Assembly (NCBI GenBank): GCA_910575775.1
Contig: CAJTEY010000012.1
Span: forward strand, 1-64,000
Direction: 5' to 3'
From: Lachnospiraceae bacterium
GTDB taxonomy: Bacteria > Bacillota > Clostridia > Lachnospirales > Lachnospiraceae
DNA length: 64,000 nucleotides
The notes under the pieces are model-generated. The model was given only the letters and a program-made list of their open reading frames with translations, was not told where the DNA came from and searched no databases. Shown here in pieces: positions 14,429 to 23,771 of this stretch (position 1 is its first letter; every line of letters begins with the position of its first letter). The position numbers and the translations under genes are program-made.

Positions 14429-17139
14429 CCGCCTTCATCAGGAACAAGCTCAACTTCTATCCGATGCAGACATTCCTCCATAGATGTCACGTAATTGCGC
14501 TCGATCAGCGCATGTATGCCGTCAACAATGTGTACCGCTTTTCCGTCACATGCCGCCCTGCCTATTTTATAAGCGCCGTACTCCAGTCCTTCCCTGTTTT
14601 TATAAGAAACTTCAAACTCTCTCCCCGCAAAATATAGTCTGATGGAAGCCGTTCCGTTTTCATCAAACTGACTTTTCAAAAGCTTCGGTCTGATCACCAG
14701 ATCGCCCGTTTCCCCGCGTACTCCAAATACTTCTGTAATCATGGTCATCATATACCAGCTTGCAGCGCCTGTAAGATAGTGATACATTCCCCGCCCTTCA
14801 CTGTTGAAATACTCGGGAATGCCGGGATAAATTTTGCTCGTGTCAAAACGAAGCGCCGTATCAGCCAATGTTTGAAGTGCCTTATGCCCTTCCCTTACAT
14901 ATCCCCTCTTATAGAGAGCGTTCGCATACATCACTGTCATATGGGAAAATACGGCTCCGTTTTCTTTCTCTCCATAGGCAAACCCAAACATCCTTCCCAT
15001 ATCAAACTTAAGCTCTTTAAAATCCGTATTCAAACGATAGCCGCCGATTGCCGCATCATACAGATACTGGTCGGCGCTTTTACAAATTTGACTTATCTGG
15101 TCATTTGTTGCCGTTCCACTCATAATGGCAAATACCTGACCGGTCAGCATCATCCGGACGCCGTCTTCGGAAATGCCCTCAACCGCATTTTTATGATCAT
15201 CATAATAGCCGTTAAACCAGCCTTCCCCGGATTCTCCCTGAATCCATTCCCTCTTGCGGATATGCTCCATCAGCCAGTCGGCCTTATTGGTGAGATTATC
15301 GATCAGGCTGTCGGTTGACACCTTTATTTTTCTGCCGCTGATGTCATGTCTGCACAGATCCGTATATTCCTTCAGGACTGCTTGTTTCGTCTCTATGCTA
15401 TCATAAAGTTCCCTGTCATCTTTCAGCAAAACATCCGCTTCTTCCAACAGTTCAATTTCCGTACAGGACAATCTCTCTCTCATCATTCCCAGACAGTCGG
15501 CAAGCTGTTTTAAATTTCCCGCATAGGCACAGGTAAACGCCACACTCTCCCCGTTTTCCGCTGCCATATCCAGCGCATCGTTCCAGTCTGCGCCGCGCAG
15601 ACGCATTACATTATGTTCTCCCACCTCGTAGAAAGCGCACAGATGTTCTACCAGAAGATGCTCCAGAATCGTCCCTGTATACGCGCCGCCGCCTGATATT
15701 TTCTGCTGCATACCATATTCTTCATTCCAGTCATTGTCGATTCCGGTTCCCCGTCCCGCCTGTGCATCCTTAAAGTACGGCGCGTTTTCCAGCAGAATTT
15801 CCAGATCGCCCGTCTGATCAAGATACAGCCTCGTTGTCATAAAAGGCCAGACAGCATGATCCATCCAGACACGACTGATACCGTTCCTGTCAGCAATAAA
15901 TTCTCCCTGTTTACTTCCTATGATTGTGGCATTGGTTCCGTCAATCCGTACCCCGCCATAATTGTCGACTATCATCCGACGCACGTCTCCGGGATCCATC
16001 AACAGAAGGGACAGGCAGTCCTGCCACAGATCCCGCCATCCTCTTCCCCCTCTCCCGTAATCGTGATGAGGCAGAAAAGAGCACCCGTAAACGCGCCTCA
16101 AAAAGGGCTGAAAACTCACCCAGCGCATGAAAAGGTCAAAGCGTTCGTCGCCGGTATGGTATCTGACATTTACCTTTTTTTGCCAGTATTCTTTTACCCG
16201 CTCAAGCTCCTGCCTCGCCTTGACAGAGGAATTATAGTTTAAAATAAGCCGCTCCGCTTCCTCCTCCTGCCCGACAATTCCCATAACAATCACATATTCC
16301 GCAGTCTCATCCGGTTTCAGCGTTATCCGCCCAAAGCGGATGCCTCCCACCGCCTCTTTTCCTGCGGTCTCCATTCCCGCCGGTACGCCTTCTCTGTCCC
16401 GGTATACCGCCTTCGGATGCGTATAGGTTCCTCCCTCCCCGATAAAGGAGTCCACCGTAGGATAGAAGGCGGCCGGTTTCGCACCGCTCCCCTCCGCTCC
16501 CGCAACAAAATAGGTCAGATGGTTCCTCCGATGTCCTTTCTCGTCAAAAGACATGGTCGGCTTTACCATGACACCGTACTGTTTCGTATGTATCCTGTGC
16601 AGCATTGATGTAACATTTCTGTGATCTCTGATGTTATCGGCGCTTCTTCCGTAAATCGGAACAGCCGCAACAGGGGTGATTTTCTGTTCCGCCTCCGCCG
16701 TATTGCGAAGCGTCACACACATAACTTCCACATTATCACTAAGCGCGGCAAAAGAGGTGATCTCCGCCTCCAGCTTATATTTCTTTGAACTTCTCTTCAC
16801 CGTCTGCCACATGAAGCCAGCCGTCAATATACTTTCATCCTGAGCTTCTGTAAATTTCTTATCTTCCGCCTCCGCCGACGTCCCTGTGGCAGACCAGCAT
16901 CCGACACCCTCCACGATGCACCAGAAGTTCCTCGTAGACCTGTTGTTGTGCAGATTCTCCGAGCTTACCGGTTCTAGCAGAAAAGATTCCTGATCGATTT
17001 TGCTGTCTCCTCCAAAATTCGGCGTAACACAGCTTTTCAGTCCCTTTTCTCCAGCAATCGGGAAGTACAGATAGCTGTAATTCTCCGGCTGCTCCATCTG
17101 AAAAACACCATTATTGTTTTGAAAACGAATTGTTTCCAT
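14410..17139 (-). CDS. GH94-like phosphorylase, possibly laminaribiose-type
   Basis: A 909-aa GH94-type enzyme. The (alpha/alpha)6 catalytic motifs are GRGGRGWRDLWQDCLSLL and RGADWNDALDMA (general acid Asp near residue 518), plus GSKQGEF and EGRGMYHYLTGAASWY. At about 910 residues it matches laminaribiose phosphorylases in length rather than the roughly 800-residue cellobiose enzymes, so a beta-1,3-linked disaccharide substrate is a reasonable guess, not shown by sequence alone. Cytoplasmic phosphorolysis would save ATP. Its 3' end overlaps the end of the AraC gene tail-to-tail by 19 bp. Leftward transcription starts in the AT-rich gap 17140-17280. Confidence 0.8.
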   Translation of the reverse strand: METIRFQNNNGVFQMEQPENYSYLYFPIAGEKGLKSCVTPNFGGDSKIDQESFLLEPVSSENLHNNRSTRNFWCIVEGVGCWSATGTSAEAEDKKFTEAQDESILTAGFMWQTVKRSSKKYKLEAEITSFAALSDNVEVMCVTLRNTAEAEQKITPVAAVPIYGRSADNIRDHRNVTSMLHRIHTKQYGVMVKPTMSFDEKGHRRNHLTYFVAGAEGSGAKPAAFYPTVDSFIGEGGTYTHPKAVYRDREGVPAGMETAGKEAVGGIRFGRITLKPDETAEYVIVMGIVGQEEEAERLILNYNSSVKARQELERVKEYWQKKVNVRYHTGDERFDLFMRWVSFQPFLRRVYGCSFLPHHDYGRGGRGWRDLWQDCLSLLLMDPGDVRRMIVDNYGGVRIDGTNATIIGSKQGEFIADRNGISRVWMDHAVWPFMTTRLYLDQTGDLEILLENAPYFKDAQAGRGTGIDNDWNEEYGMQQKISGGGAYTGTILEHLLVEHLCAFYEVGEHNVMRLRGADWNDALDMAAENGESVAFTCAYAGNLKQLADCLGMMRERLSCTEIELLEEADVLLKDDRELYDSIETKQAVLKEYTDLCRHDISGRKIKVSTDSLIDNLTNKADWLMEHIRKREWIQGESGEGWFNGYYDDHKNAVEGISEDGVRMMLTGQVFAIMSGTATNDQISQICKSADQYLYDAAIGGYRLNTDFKELKFDMGRMFGFAYGEKENGAVFSHMTVMYANALYKRGYVREGHKALQTLADTALRFDTSKIYPGIPEYFNSEGRGMYHYLTGAASWYMMTMITEVFGVRGETGDLVIRPKLLKSQFDENGTASIRLYFAGREFEVSYKNREGLEYGAYKIGRAACDGKAVHIVDGIHALIERNYVTSMEECLHRIEVELVPDEGGYQEVR

Positions 17140-17282
17140 ACCTGACGTCCTCCTATCCTTGAATCAGACAATAGCTTAAATTAGATACTATTTATTTCTT
17201 CGGGAATGTTATATCAGAAAAATATAGAAAATGTTAAAACTATGACATAATACTTCAAAAGGACTTTAAATATCATAGAAAA

Positions 17283-17305
17283 GGGCAGCCAGAAATGACT
17301 GCCCC
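17283..17305 (-). terminator. Intrinsic terminator after the GH13 gene
   Basis: GGGCAG (17283-17288) and CTGCCC (17299-17304) form a stem, extended by CA/TG pairs beyond one mismatch. On the minus strand it is followed by TTTTCTA. It separates the GH13 gene from the promoter region of the 909-aa phosphorylase; the rest of the gap (17140-17282) is AT-rich with no other structure seen. Confidence 0.7.
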
Positions 17306-17357
17306 GCATTGAAGATCCGTTTATTTTGTCTATCAGCATCTGACCGCCGATGCCGCC

Positions 17358-19028
17358 CTATCCCTTCCGCAGCACAAATGCCTCGTATGCCCCCAGCCGG
17401 ATCTCCTTCCCGCCATAGCTTTGATTTGTGTTGGAAATCAGGCATGGCGTCCCCACAAATTCATCTGGAACGGTAAAATTCGTCTCATAGTCACAAAAGC
17501 TGCACACCACAAGCAGCTTTTCCTCCTCCAGTATCCTCGTGTAGACGAAAAGCTCCTCGCTCTCCGGCACAAGCGGCTCATATTTGCCATATACCATAAT
17601 GGGATTCTGCTTTCTCAGCGCAATCAGCTTCTTATAATAATGAAACACGGAATCCGGGTCCGCCGTCTCCGCCTTCGCATTGATCTCCTTATAGTTGGGA
17701 TTCACCGCAATCCAGGGCGTTCCTTCCGTGAATCCTGCGTTCGCGCTGTCATCCCACTGCATGGGCGTCCTCGCGTTGTCACGGCTCTTGAAAACCAGGC
17801 ATGGCCAGAAGGTTTCGTGGGAAAGTTTCCCCTCGGCGCACCACTCCCTGTAAGCGTTGATGCTCTCGATATCCCGGAACTCATCGGACGACGCGAAGGG
17901 ATAGTTCGTCATGCCAAGCTCCTCCCCCTGATAAATGTAAGGGGTTCCCTGCATCATGTGCAGGCAGGTCGCCAGCATCTTTGCGGAAAGCTCCCGGAAC
18001 GCTGGCCGGTCGTCCCCGAAACGGGAGACCGCGCGGGGCTGGTCGTGATTATCCCAAAACAGGCTGTTCCAAGCTTTCCCGTACAGCTCTGTCTGCCAGC
18101 GGGACAGAATTTCCTTTAACGTAACAAGTGGTATTTTTTCATCCGTCCACTTTCCATACTTGCCGTCGCTCTCCACATGCTCAAACTGGAACACCATGTT
18201 CAGTTCCTGTGCGTTTTCCCCGGCATACTGCTTCGCCAGTTCTGTCGTCACACCTGCGGTCTCGCCCACGGACATGATATCATACCGGGAGAGCACGCTC
18301 TCATTCATCTCCCGGAGATAGTTGTGCACATTGGGTCCGTGTACGCAGTATGGTCCAAAATCCCCGTACAGGCCATTCACTTCCCCATCCGGCATCTCGG
18401 CCGTCTTGGAGATCATGCTGATCACATCCATGCGAAAACCGTCAATGCCCTTCTCACACCACCACCGCATCATGTCAAAAATCTCCTCCCGCACCTTCTG
18501 GTTATCCCAGTTTAAGTCCGGCTGCTTCTTTGAAAAGAGATGCAGATAATACATGCCCGTCTCCCCATCATACTGCCAGGCGGAGCCGCCAAAACAGGAA
18601 CCCCAGTTGTTGGGAGGCGTCTGAGTGTCCTTCCCCTCGCGCCAGATATAGTAATCCCGGTAAGGATTATCCTTGGATTTCCGGCTCTCCACGAACCAGC
18701 GGTGCTCGTCGGAAGTGTGGTTCACCACCAGATCCATGACAATGCGGATGCCCCGCTCATGGGCTTTGAAAAGAAGGGCGTCAAAGTTCTCCATCGTGCC
18801 AAACTCTTTCATAATCGCGCGGTAATCGCTGATATCATAACCGTTGTCATCATTGGGAGACTGATAGACCGGTGAAAGCCAGATCACATCAATCCCCAGA
18901 TATTTCAAGTAGTCCAGCCTGCTTATGATCCCCTGCAGATCCCCGATCCCGTCCCCGTTGCTGTCCATAAAGCTGCGCGGGTAAACCTGATAAATAACCG
19001 CTTCCTTCCACCATGCTCTGCTCGTCAT
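17358..19028 (-). CDS. GH13 oligo-1,6-glucosidase / alpha-glucosidase
   Basis: A 556-aa GH13 enzyme of the oligo-1,6-glucosidase group: WWKEAVIYQVYPRSF start, VVNHTSDEH (His104), nucleophile Asp201 in GFRMDVI, acid/base Glu256 in SVGETAG, transition-state Asp329 in NHDQPR, and the subfamily motif QPDLNWDN. The residue after the nucleophile is Val202; in this group Val there goes with alpha-1,6 (isomaltose-type) activity, whereas Ala or Thr favours alpha-1,4. No signal peptide, so cytoplasmic; length is normal for the family. Start ATG behind GAGAGGAG. It follows an inositol monophosphatase fragment on the same strand. Confidence 0.92.
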   Translation of the reverse strand: MTSRAWWKEAVIYQVYPRSFMDSNGDGIGDLQGIISRLDYLKYLGIDVIWLSPVYQSPNDDNGYDISDYRAIMKEFGTMENFDALLFKAHERGIRIVMDLVVNHTSDEHRWFVESRKSKDNPYRDYYIWREGKDTQTPPNNWGSCFGGSAWQYDGETGMYYLHLFSKKQPDLNWDNQKVREEIFDMMRWWCEKGIDGFRMDVISMISKTAEMPDGEVNGLYGDFGPYCVHGPNVHNYLREMNESVLSRYDIMSVGETAGVTTELAKQYAGENAQELNMVFQFEHVESDGKYGKWTDEKIPLVTLKEILSRWQTELYGKAWNSLFWDNHDQPRAVSRFGDDRPAFRELSAKMLATCLHMMQGTPYIYQGEELGMTNYPFASSDEFRDIESINAYREWCAEGKLSHETFWPCLVFKSRDNARTPMQWDDSANAGFTEGTPWIAVNPNYKEINAKAETADPDSVFHYYKKLIALRKQNPIMVYGKYEPLVPESEELFVYTRILEEEKLLVVCSFCDYETNFTVPDEFVGTPCLISNTNQSYGGKEIRLGAYEAFVLRKG

Positions 19029-19126
19029 ATGACTCTGTTCTCCTCTCTTTCCCTTCCTTTTTTATAGAGAAACGCTTGTTATTTATAAGCAAATTCCCAT
19101 GTTTTCCTGTCAAACCAGTCTCCATA

Positions 19127-19420
19127 TCAAGAAGTGCCTGCCGCAATCATCGTCTCGCTCAGCGTTTCGGCCTCCAAGACATGAATGGGGAGGCCATTTT
19201 GAAAGCTGCCCTTCCCTTTCTGCGCGTGATAGACCTCCTCCCGGAAGGGATCGTAAACAATGCCAAGCGTAATCTCCCCTTTTTCATAAAGCGCCAGCGA
19301 AACCATGCTGTGCTGATAGTCATGGATCAGGTTGGTCGTGCCGTCTATGGGATCAAGAATCCAGTAAGTGTCCCCAGACATCTCATGCAGCCCCATTGTC
19401 TTTTCCTTCCTTTCCTTCAC
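19127..19420 (-). pseudogene. Inositol monophosphatase-family fragment
   Basis: A 97-codon frame holding only the middle of an inositol monophosphatase: YWILDPIDGTTNLIHDY (metal site D-P-I-D-G-T-T), then VSLALYEKGEITLGIVYDPFREEVYHAQKGKGSFQNG. Family members are about 250-270 aa. Here the first 70 or so residues, including the GEE metal ligand, and the last 100, including the WD motif, are absent, so it cannot be active. An ATG at 19396 has a usable GGAAGG site, so a fragment may still be made. It lies 9 nt after an ABC permease gene and just before the GH13 gene. Confidence 0.7.
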
Positions 19421-19429
19421 ATTATCGCT

Positions 19430-21301
19430 CTATTCCTCCGCCCGTTCCGCTAACAGCCGCATCGGCTCCCGCTTCAGGCTCTTATTCATCTTGACCCATG
19501 CAATCCCCACGCCTGCTGCCACAATCGACAGGGTGCAGAATAACGCCGGCATACCGCTGACCGCAGCCTCCTCCACCTCGACATTATTGATCGTATTAGT
19601 CAGACCCGCCGTATAGGTCGTCTCATAGTACGTCTCCCCCGCACTTGCCGCAGAAATCCTGTCGGAGATCCGATAGCCTGCCGCCGCACCTGCAATGCTC
19701 CCCAGCAGAACTAACAGGGCGAAGCCCGAGAGCATAGATAAACGGCAAGCCTCCTTACGCATGCCGAGAGACCGCTCAATGGCCGTCCGCTGCGCCTGTT
19801 TCGTGATAAAGAGGTGGCTGAAAAAGAACAGTAAAAGCGCTGTCAAAACCACGCCCGCCGCAAGCAGTACAAAGGAGATGACTTTCATATTGTCGATTCC
19901 CTCCTTGAGCCTGGAATACCCCTTGTCATAGAACGTAAACACCAGCTTGTCCGTGCCGTGCTCCGCCCAGCCTTTCAGGAAGTCGTCGATGCCGCCGTTT
20001 GGTATCTGAAAGGAGGCGGTGGCGTCCGTCATGGGGCCGCAGTCTACCAGATTCATACCGTGGCGCGCCTCGATGGATTCCAGCGGCACGATCAGCTCAT
20101 CCGCCCCCGGATCAAATATACTGTCCGTGCCGCTGAAAGTGACGTCATAAATCCCGACCACCGTATACTCTGAAGTCTCAAAGGCTTCGAGGGAACTGCC
20201 GTCGGGTGACACCAGCCCGGAATAAAAACCGATACCTCCGTCCAGTGTAAACCGCTGCCCTGCATTCAACCGCCTGTCCGTATACAGAAGCTGCACCTTC
20301 ACCGCATCGCCAAGGGACAACCCGTTGTTCTCCATAAAAGTTTTGGGCGCAAGGCACACCTTACTGCCGTCCGCATATTCCTCCTCGCTGATATCCCTGC
20401 CTTCGGTGAGAAAACACTGCCCGTTATAGAACGGCATCAGAAGAGAAGTCTTGTTCGTGCCCGTAACCGGCTGACAGTACTTGTAGATCTGTCCCGTCTG
20501 CGCCAGATTTAAAATTCTGCGTCCCGCCTCCGTCTCGTAAAAACCGTCGGTGACTTCAAAGATCTTCGCCCCGTCCCGGTATGCATCCTCAGGCTGGCTT
20601 CCGTCCGGCAGAAGAATTTCAGATTCCAGCGAATACGGCACCATTTCCAGACCGATATACACCTCGCTTTTTGACTGCATCTTCTCCTCATAGACTTTGC
20701 CGTGTATATAAGTAGCCTGATGCCCCAGCATCGCCACATAAGTCTTATCCTTATAAATCATCCCCGGATTGGGATTGCGGTGGTCACATAAGTAATCCAC
20801 AATGCCCTCCAATTGGGGATCGCCGCCGATCACTTTCGTGATCTGGATCGGCACCGACTCGTCCAGCATCGCATCCTCCATAGGAGAAAACTCCGCAATA
20901 AAAGCAGCCCAGCCGATCGCATTCGGATTCATACTCACATATGTCGTCAGATAATCCGGCTGGTAAGAGATATAAAACGCCCGCTGCTCCGGCTCGGCAA
21001 GATATTCCGCTCCGGGAAAAAGCAGATCTTCCGGCGCATAGTAATCGCTGTACTGTCCACGTTTCCGCACATCATAATCCTTCGTCTCCGCGTTCCAGAT
21101 CATCTGCTGCTCAAAAGAATCCGGTATCTGCCGCACGGTCCCGATGGTCATAAAACGATCCTCGTACTGCGCCATCGTCTGCGTCCCTTTCATCCAGATA
21201 CTGGCGCCGAGCGTCATCAGAAGAGCCGCAAATACCATCAGCCCCAAAAAAAATACTGTGCGTACAGGGGTGCGCATCATCTGCTTCAAACTGTTTCTCA
21301 T
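19430..21301 (-). CDS. FtsX-type ABC transporter permease, large
   Basis: A 623-aa MacB/FtsX-like permease. The N-terminal helix (RTVFFLGLMVFAALLMTLGAS) is followed by an extracellular domain of about 430 residues, then three C-terminal helices around residues 475-600 with the cytoplasmic loop ITKQAQRTAIERSLGMRKEA typical of the family. Its ATG overlaps the stop of a 23-codon ATPase remnant by 4 bp, showing the ancestral order permease-ATPase-permease. With no ATPase here it can work only with one encoded elsewhere. Substrate unknown. Confidence 0.8.
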   Translation of the reverse strand: MRNSLKQMMRTPVRTVFFLGLMVFAALLMTLGASIWMKGTQTMAQYEDRFMTIGTVRQIPDSFEQQMIWNAETKDYDVRKRGQYSDYYAPEDLLFPGAEYLAEPEQRAFYISYQPDYLTTYVSMNPNAIGWAAFIAEFSPMEDAMLDESVPIQITKVIGGDPQLEGIVDYLCDHRNPNPGMIYKDKTYVAMLGHQATYIHGKVYEEKMQSKSEVYIGLEMVPYSLESEILLPDGSQPEDAYRDGAKIFEVTDGFYETEAGRRILNLAQTGQIYKYCQPVTGTNKTSLLMPFYNGQCFLTEGRDISEEEYADGSKVCLAPKTFMENNGLSLGDAVKVQLLYTDRRLNAGQRFTLDGGIGFYSGLVSPDGSSLEAFETSEYTVVGIYDVTFSGTDSIFDPGADELIVPLESIEARHGMNLVDCGPMTDATASFQIPNGGIDDFLKGWAEHGTDKLVFTFYDKGYSRLKEGIDNMKVISFVLLAAGVVLTALLLFFFSHLFITKQAQRTAIERSLGMRKEACRLSMLSGFALLVLLGSIAGAAAGYRISDRISAASAGETYYETTYTAGLTNTINNVEVEEAAVSGMPALFCTLSIVAAGVGIAWVKMNKSLKREPMRLLAERAEE

Positions 21302-21369
21302 CTGCGCACCACCTCCAAGCGTCCGTCTATCATCCCACAGACCACATCCGCTGTTCTTATTTTCCCCAT
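21298..21369 (-). pseudogene. ABC ATPase gene reduced to 23 codons by in-frame deletion
   Basis: Behind a good ribosome site (GGGGGAGAAACAA) an ATG opens MGKI, then RTADVVCGMIDGRLEVVRR and a stop. The second part reads like the extreme C-terminus of LolD/MacB-type ATPases, where ...DRVxxMxDGRxxEV is usual. Walker A, signature and Walker B are all gone. It lies exactly between the two permease genes and keeps ATGA coupling to the second one. The simplest reading is an in-frame deletion of some 200 codons that retained start and stop. Confidence 0.6.
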
Positions 21370-21385
21370 TTGTTTCTCCCCCTTT

Positions 21386-22606
21386 TTACTGCTGCACCGA
21401 CAGCAGATACACCACACTTCCCATGCTCATCCGCCCGTAGGCCGCCGCCGCGCCGATCAGATAGGCGGTCAATAACACACCGTTTACGGTAAGTATCCCC
21501 GATACCGACGATGATGCCGGCAGCACCAGCACATCTCCCGCCACATTCCCGATCAGAACCAGAATCATCTGCTCTGTCAGGAACAGAAACGCCGCCGAAA
21601 GCTTCTTCACACCCTGCAGGCGCATCAGTGCAAATTCCTCCCGCCTGCTGTTGCCGGCCAGATAACTCACCACATAGCCGATCAGCAGCACCAGTATGCA
21701 CACCACCGGCAGAAACGACTGCATCAACTCCGTGGAATGCCGCAGATGCGTGGCGCTGGCGATAAAGTCGGCATCTCGTACAACCAGCGCATACCCTGTG
21801 TAGGAGTTCCCCGCCTCTGGGACAATCTCCATCAGCCCGATATCCTGCATCTCCTCCTTAAATCCATTCAGATCCAGAGGATTGTTCACATGGAAGGTAA
21901 CCGTATCCGCAAAAAACTTCAGTCCAAACTGCGCGAAGAGATTCCTCGATGCCTTGCCCGGAATGATGATATCCGTCTGGATGGCATTGGTCTTTCCCTC
22001 CGTTTCCTTCATCGTGCCCGCAATGGTCACTTCCACCGTCCCGCCCATAGAATGCAGTTGTATTTTTTGAAACTCGCTGGCAGGATCGTAGTAATAACAT
22101 TTCAAAGTAATCCTGTCCCCGATCTCCCATCCGCGTTTTATGAGCGCCTCCTCGTTCACGATACACTCCATCCTGTCCGAGGCAAGCAGCTCGTCCAGAC
22201 TCTGCTCATCCAGACTGAACATGTCGGCTGTCATCTCCCCGACCGCCTCCACGTCGTTCGCGCCGACCACATAGAGATTCAGATATTTGGAATATTCGAT
22301 TTCCTTAAAATCTCCCTCACCCGCCATAACGACAGTCATGTAGGACAGATCTTTCACATAGGCGGACTGCTCCAACGCCTCCACGATCTGTTCCGAAATA
22401 AACAGTTCGTTCCCCATCGTGCCGTTCAGATTGGTAATCTGACAAAAGATCGGCACATTCTCCGAAAGATCCGCCAACTGTGTCTGGTAACTGCGGATGC
22501 TCCCGAAATACAGGTTCAGCAGAAGCACCAGCATAACGCTGATCCCGACAGTGACCAGATTTTGCGTCTTCCTTCTCTTGATACTGCAACATACATAAGG
22601 AAACAT
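21386..22606 (-). CDS. FtsX-type ABC transporter permease, small
   Basis: A 406-aa permease: N-terminal helix (LVTVGISVMLVLLLNLYFG), an extracellular domain of about 260 residues, and three C-terminal helices (SFLPVVCILVLLIGYVVSYLA; LFLTEQMILVLIGNVAGDVLVLP; LLTAYLIGAAAAYG), with the cytoplasmic loop GNSRREEFALMRLQGVKK. Start ATG behind GGGGGGAA. First gene of the leftward permease-(ATPase remnant)-permease group; its upstream region abuts a truncated sigma factor gene in the opposite direction. Confidence 0.8.
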   Translation of the reverse strand: MFPYVCCSIKRRKTQNLVTVGISVMLVLLLNLYFGSIRSYQTQLADLSENVPIFCQITNLNGTMGNELFISEQIVEALEQSAYVKDLSYMTVVMAGEGDFKEIEYSKYLNLYVVGANDVEAVGEMTADMFSLDEQSLDELLASDRMECIVNEEALIKRGWEIGDRITLKCYYYDPASEFQKIQLHSMGGTVEVTIAGTMKETEGKTNAIQTDIIIPGKASRNLFAQFGLKFFADTVTFHVNNPLDLNGFKEEMQDIGLMEIVPEAGNSYTGYALVVRDADFIASATHLRHSTELMQSFLPVVCILVLLIGYVVSYLAGNSRREEFALMRLQGVKKLSAAFLFLTEQMILVLIGNVAGDVLVLPASSSVSGILTVNGVLLTAYLIGAAAAYGRMSMGSVVYLLSVQQ

Positions 22607-22701
22607 TCCATTCCCCCCATCCCATTGTTTTCTCTTGTCTCTACTATATCATATATCTCCCGGGACATGCATTGCAAGAGTGCTTTTCCGGCACATGTTA
22701 A

Positions 22702-23091
22702 CGGTTTCTGCACAAAACGCTGCTGCGTTATCTGGAAAAAGCGCCTGCCTTTGCATCCGGGGAGCACGAAAAAGCCTGGCTTCTGCGGGTCACCACGAAC
22801 TGCTGCAGGGACTGCCTGCGCTTTCGGAAGCGGAACGCTTACATGGAACTGGAACCGTTCCGGGAATACCTGTCTGCGCCGGAAAAACCGCACATACAGG
22901 AGCTGTACGCCCTGCCCGCCAAATGGAAAACCGTGCTGATCCTGCACTACTTTGAAGGGTATTCGGTGAAAGAAACCGGGGAAATCCTTGGATTATCGGA
23001 AAGCGCCGTCAAAAAGAGGCTGCAGCGGGCCAGGGACGCGCTGAAACTCGAGCTGAAGTCCTGCCGGGAAATTGTTTCAAAAGAACCGTAA
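22702..23091 (+). pseudogene. ECF sigma-70 family factor, 5' truncated
   Basis: From 22702 the frame reads LLRYLEKAPAFASGEHEKAWLLRVTTN (end of region 2, with the WLLRV motif), then region 4 LPAKWKTVLILHYFEGYSVKETGEILGLSESAVKKRLQRAR with a normal helix-turn-helix. The first 50 or so residues are missing, and a TAA immediately precedes 22702. The only internal ATG is 22843, after region 2, so any product would lack core-binding region 2. It is followed 33 nt later by an anti-sigma-like gene. The junction with foreign DNA is near 22660-22700, beside the permease start. Confidence 0.75.
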
Positions 23092-23124
23092 AATCAGACA
23101 TGAATAATAACAGGAGGTCACACA

Positions 23125-23691
23125 ATGAATGAAAAAGATATGTTACAAATAAAAACAGCCCTCACCATGCCGTCCGAAATGGCGGACGCCCTGAGCGAAA
23201 ACTGTATGCGCCCCTCGAAAAGACAGATCAGCCGCTATGGCCGCTGCCGCAGGCTCTGCGCCGCCGCCGCTGCGCTCCTCTGTATCTGCGCAGTCGGCTC
23301 CACTTCCCTTGCCTACAATATCTATCAGGAAAAGCAGCTTGCGGTCTTTATGGATGCGGATTTGTCCCAGAAGGATATTGACCGTATAGGTCAGGAAATT
23401 TCCGGGATATGTGAGATTTCTGACTGCCAGTCTGTCTCTCTGCAGTATGTCAGCGGTGACAAGGCCTGGGAAGAGTTTAAGGCCGCCTATTTTACGGACG
23501 AGAACGGCGAGGAGATGACGGAACTGACCGAAGCTTTTAGCGAAAATCCGCTGGCGGACTCTTTCAACTACCGGGTGCGCGTCCGCATGAACGCCGACAC
23601 ACAGGCTGTGCGCGACCGCATCAGCCAGCTGCCCGGCGTGCGGCAGGTCACCACGGTGCGGGAAGCGGAACGTGCCTGCGGTGTGAAGTAA
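23125..23691 (+). CDS. Anti-sigma-like membrane protein with an FtsX extracellular domain
   Basis: A 188-aa protein. The cytoplasmic N-terminus of about 43 residues resembles short anti-sigma factors (DMLQIKTALTMPSEMADALSENC). One helix spans 44-62, and the remaining 120 or so residues (from LAVFMDADLSQKDIDRIGQEI to DRISQLPGVRQVT) have the pattern of the FtsX extracellular domain: two beta-alpha-beta halves with SENPLADSFNYRVRV in the middle. The four-helix FtsX permease is absent. Start ATG behind AGGAGGTCACACA. It follows the ECF remnant and so looks like its membrane partner; function unknown. Confidence 0.7.
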   Translation: MNEKDMLQIKTALTMPSEMADALSENCMRPSKRQISRYGRCRRLCAAAAALLCICAVGSTSLAYNIYQEKQLAVFMDADLSQKDIDRIGQEISGICEISDCQSVSLQYVSGDKAWEEFKAAYFTDENGEEMTELTEAFSENPLADSFNYRVRVRMNADTQAVRDRISQLPGVRQVTTVREAERACGVK

Positions 23692-23771
23692 TGGATGCGT
23701 GAACCGAATTTGCGGGACAGCTCAGAGACTTCTTCACGAAGCTGCCCCGCTGTGAGCATCCGGCGTTCTCC

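Noticed and set aside
23568..23759. A 63-codon minus frame starting 12 nt after nifU with a GAGGAG site (MLTAGQLREEVSELSRKFGSR)
   Set aside because: The first 25 or so codons look protein-like and may be a remnant of a gene after nifU, but the rest is antisense to the FtsX-domain gene. Too little to call.
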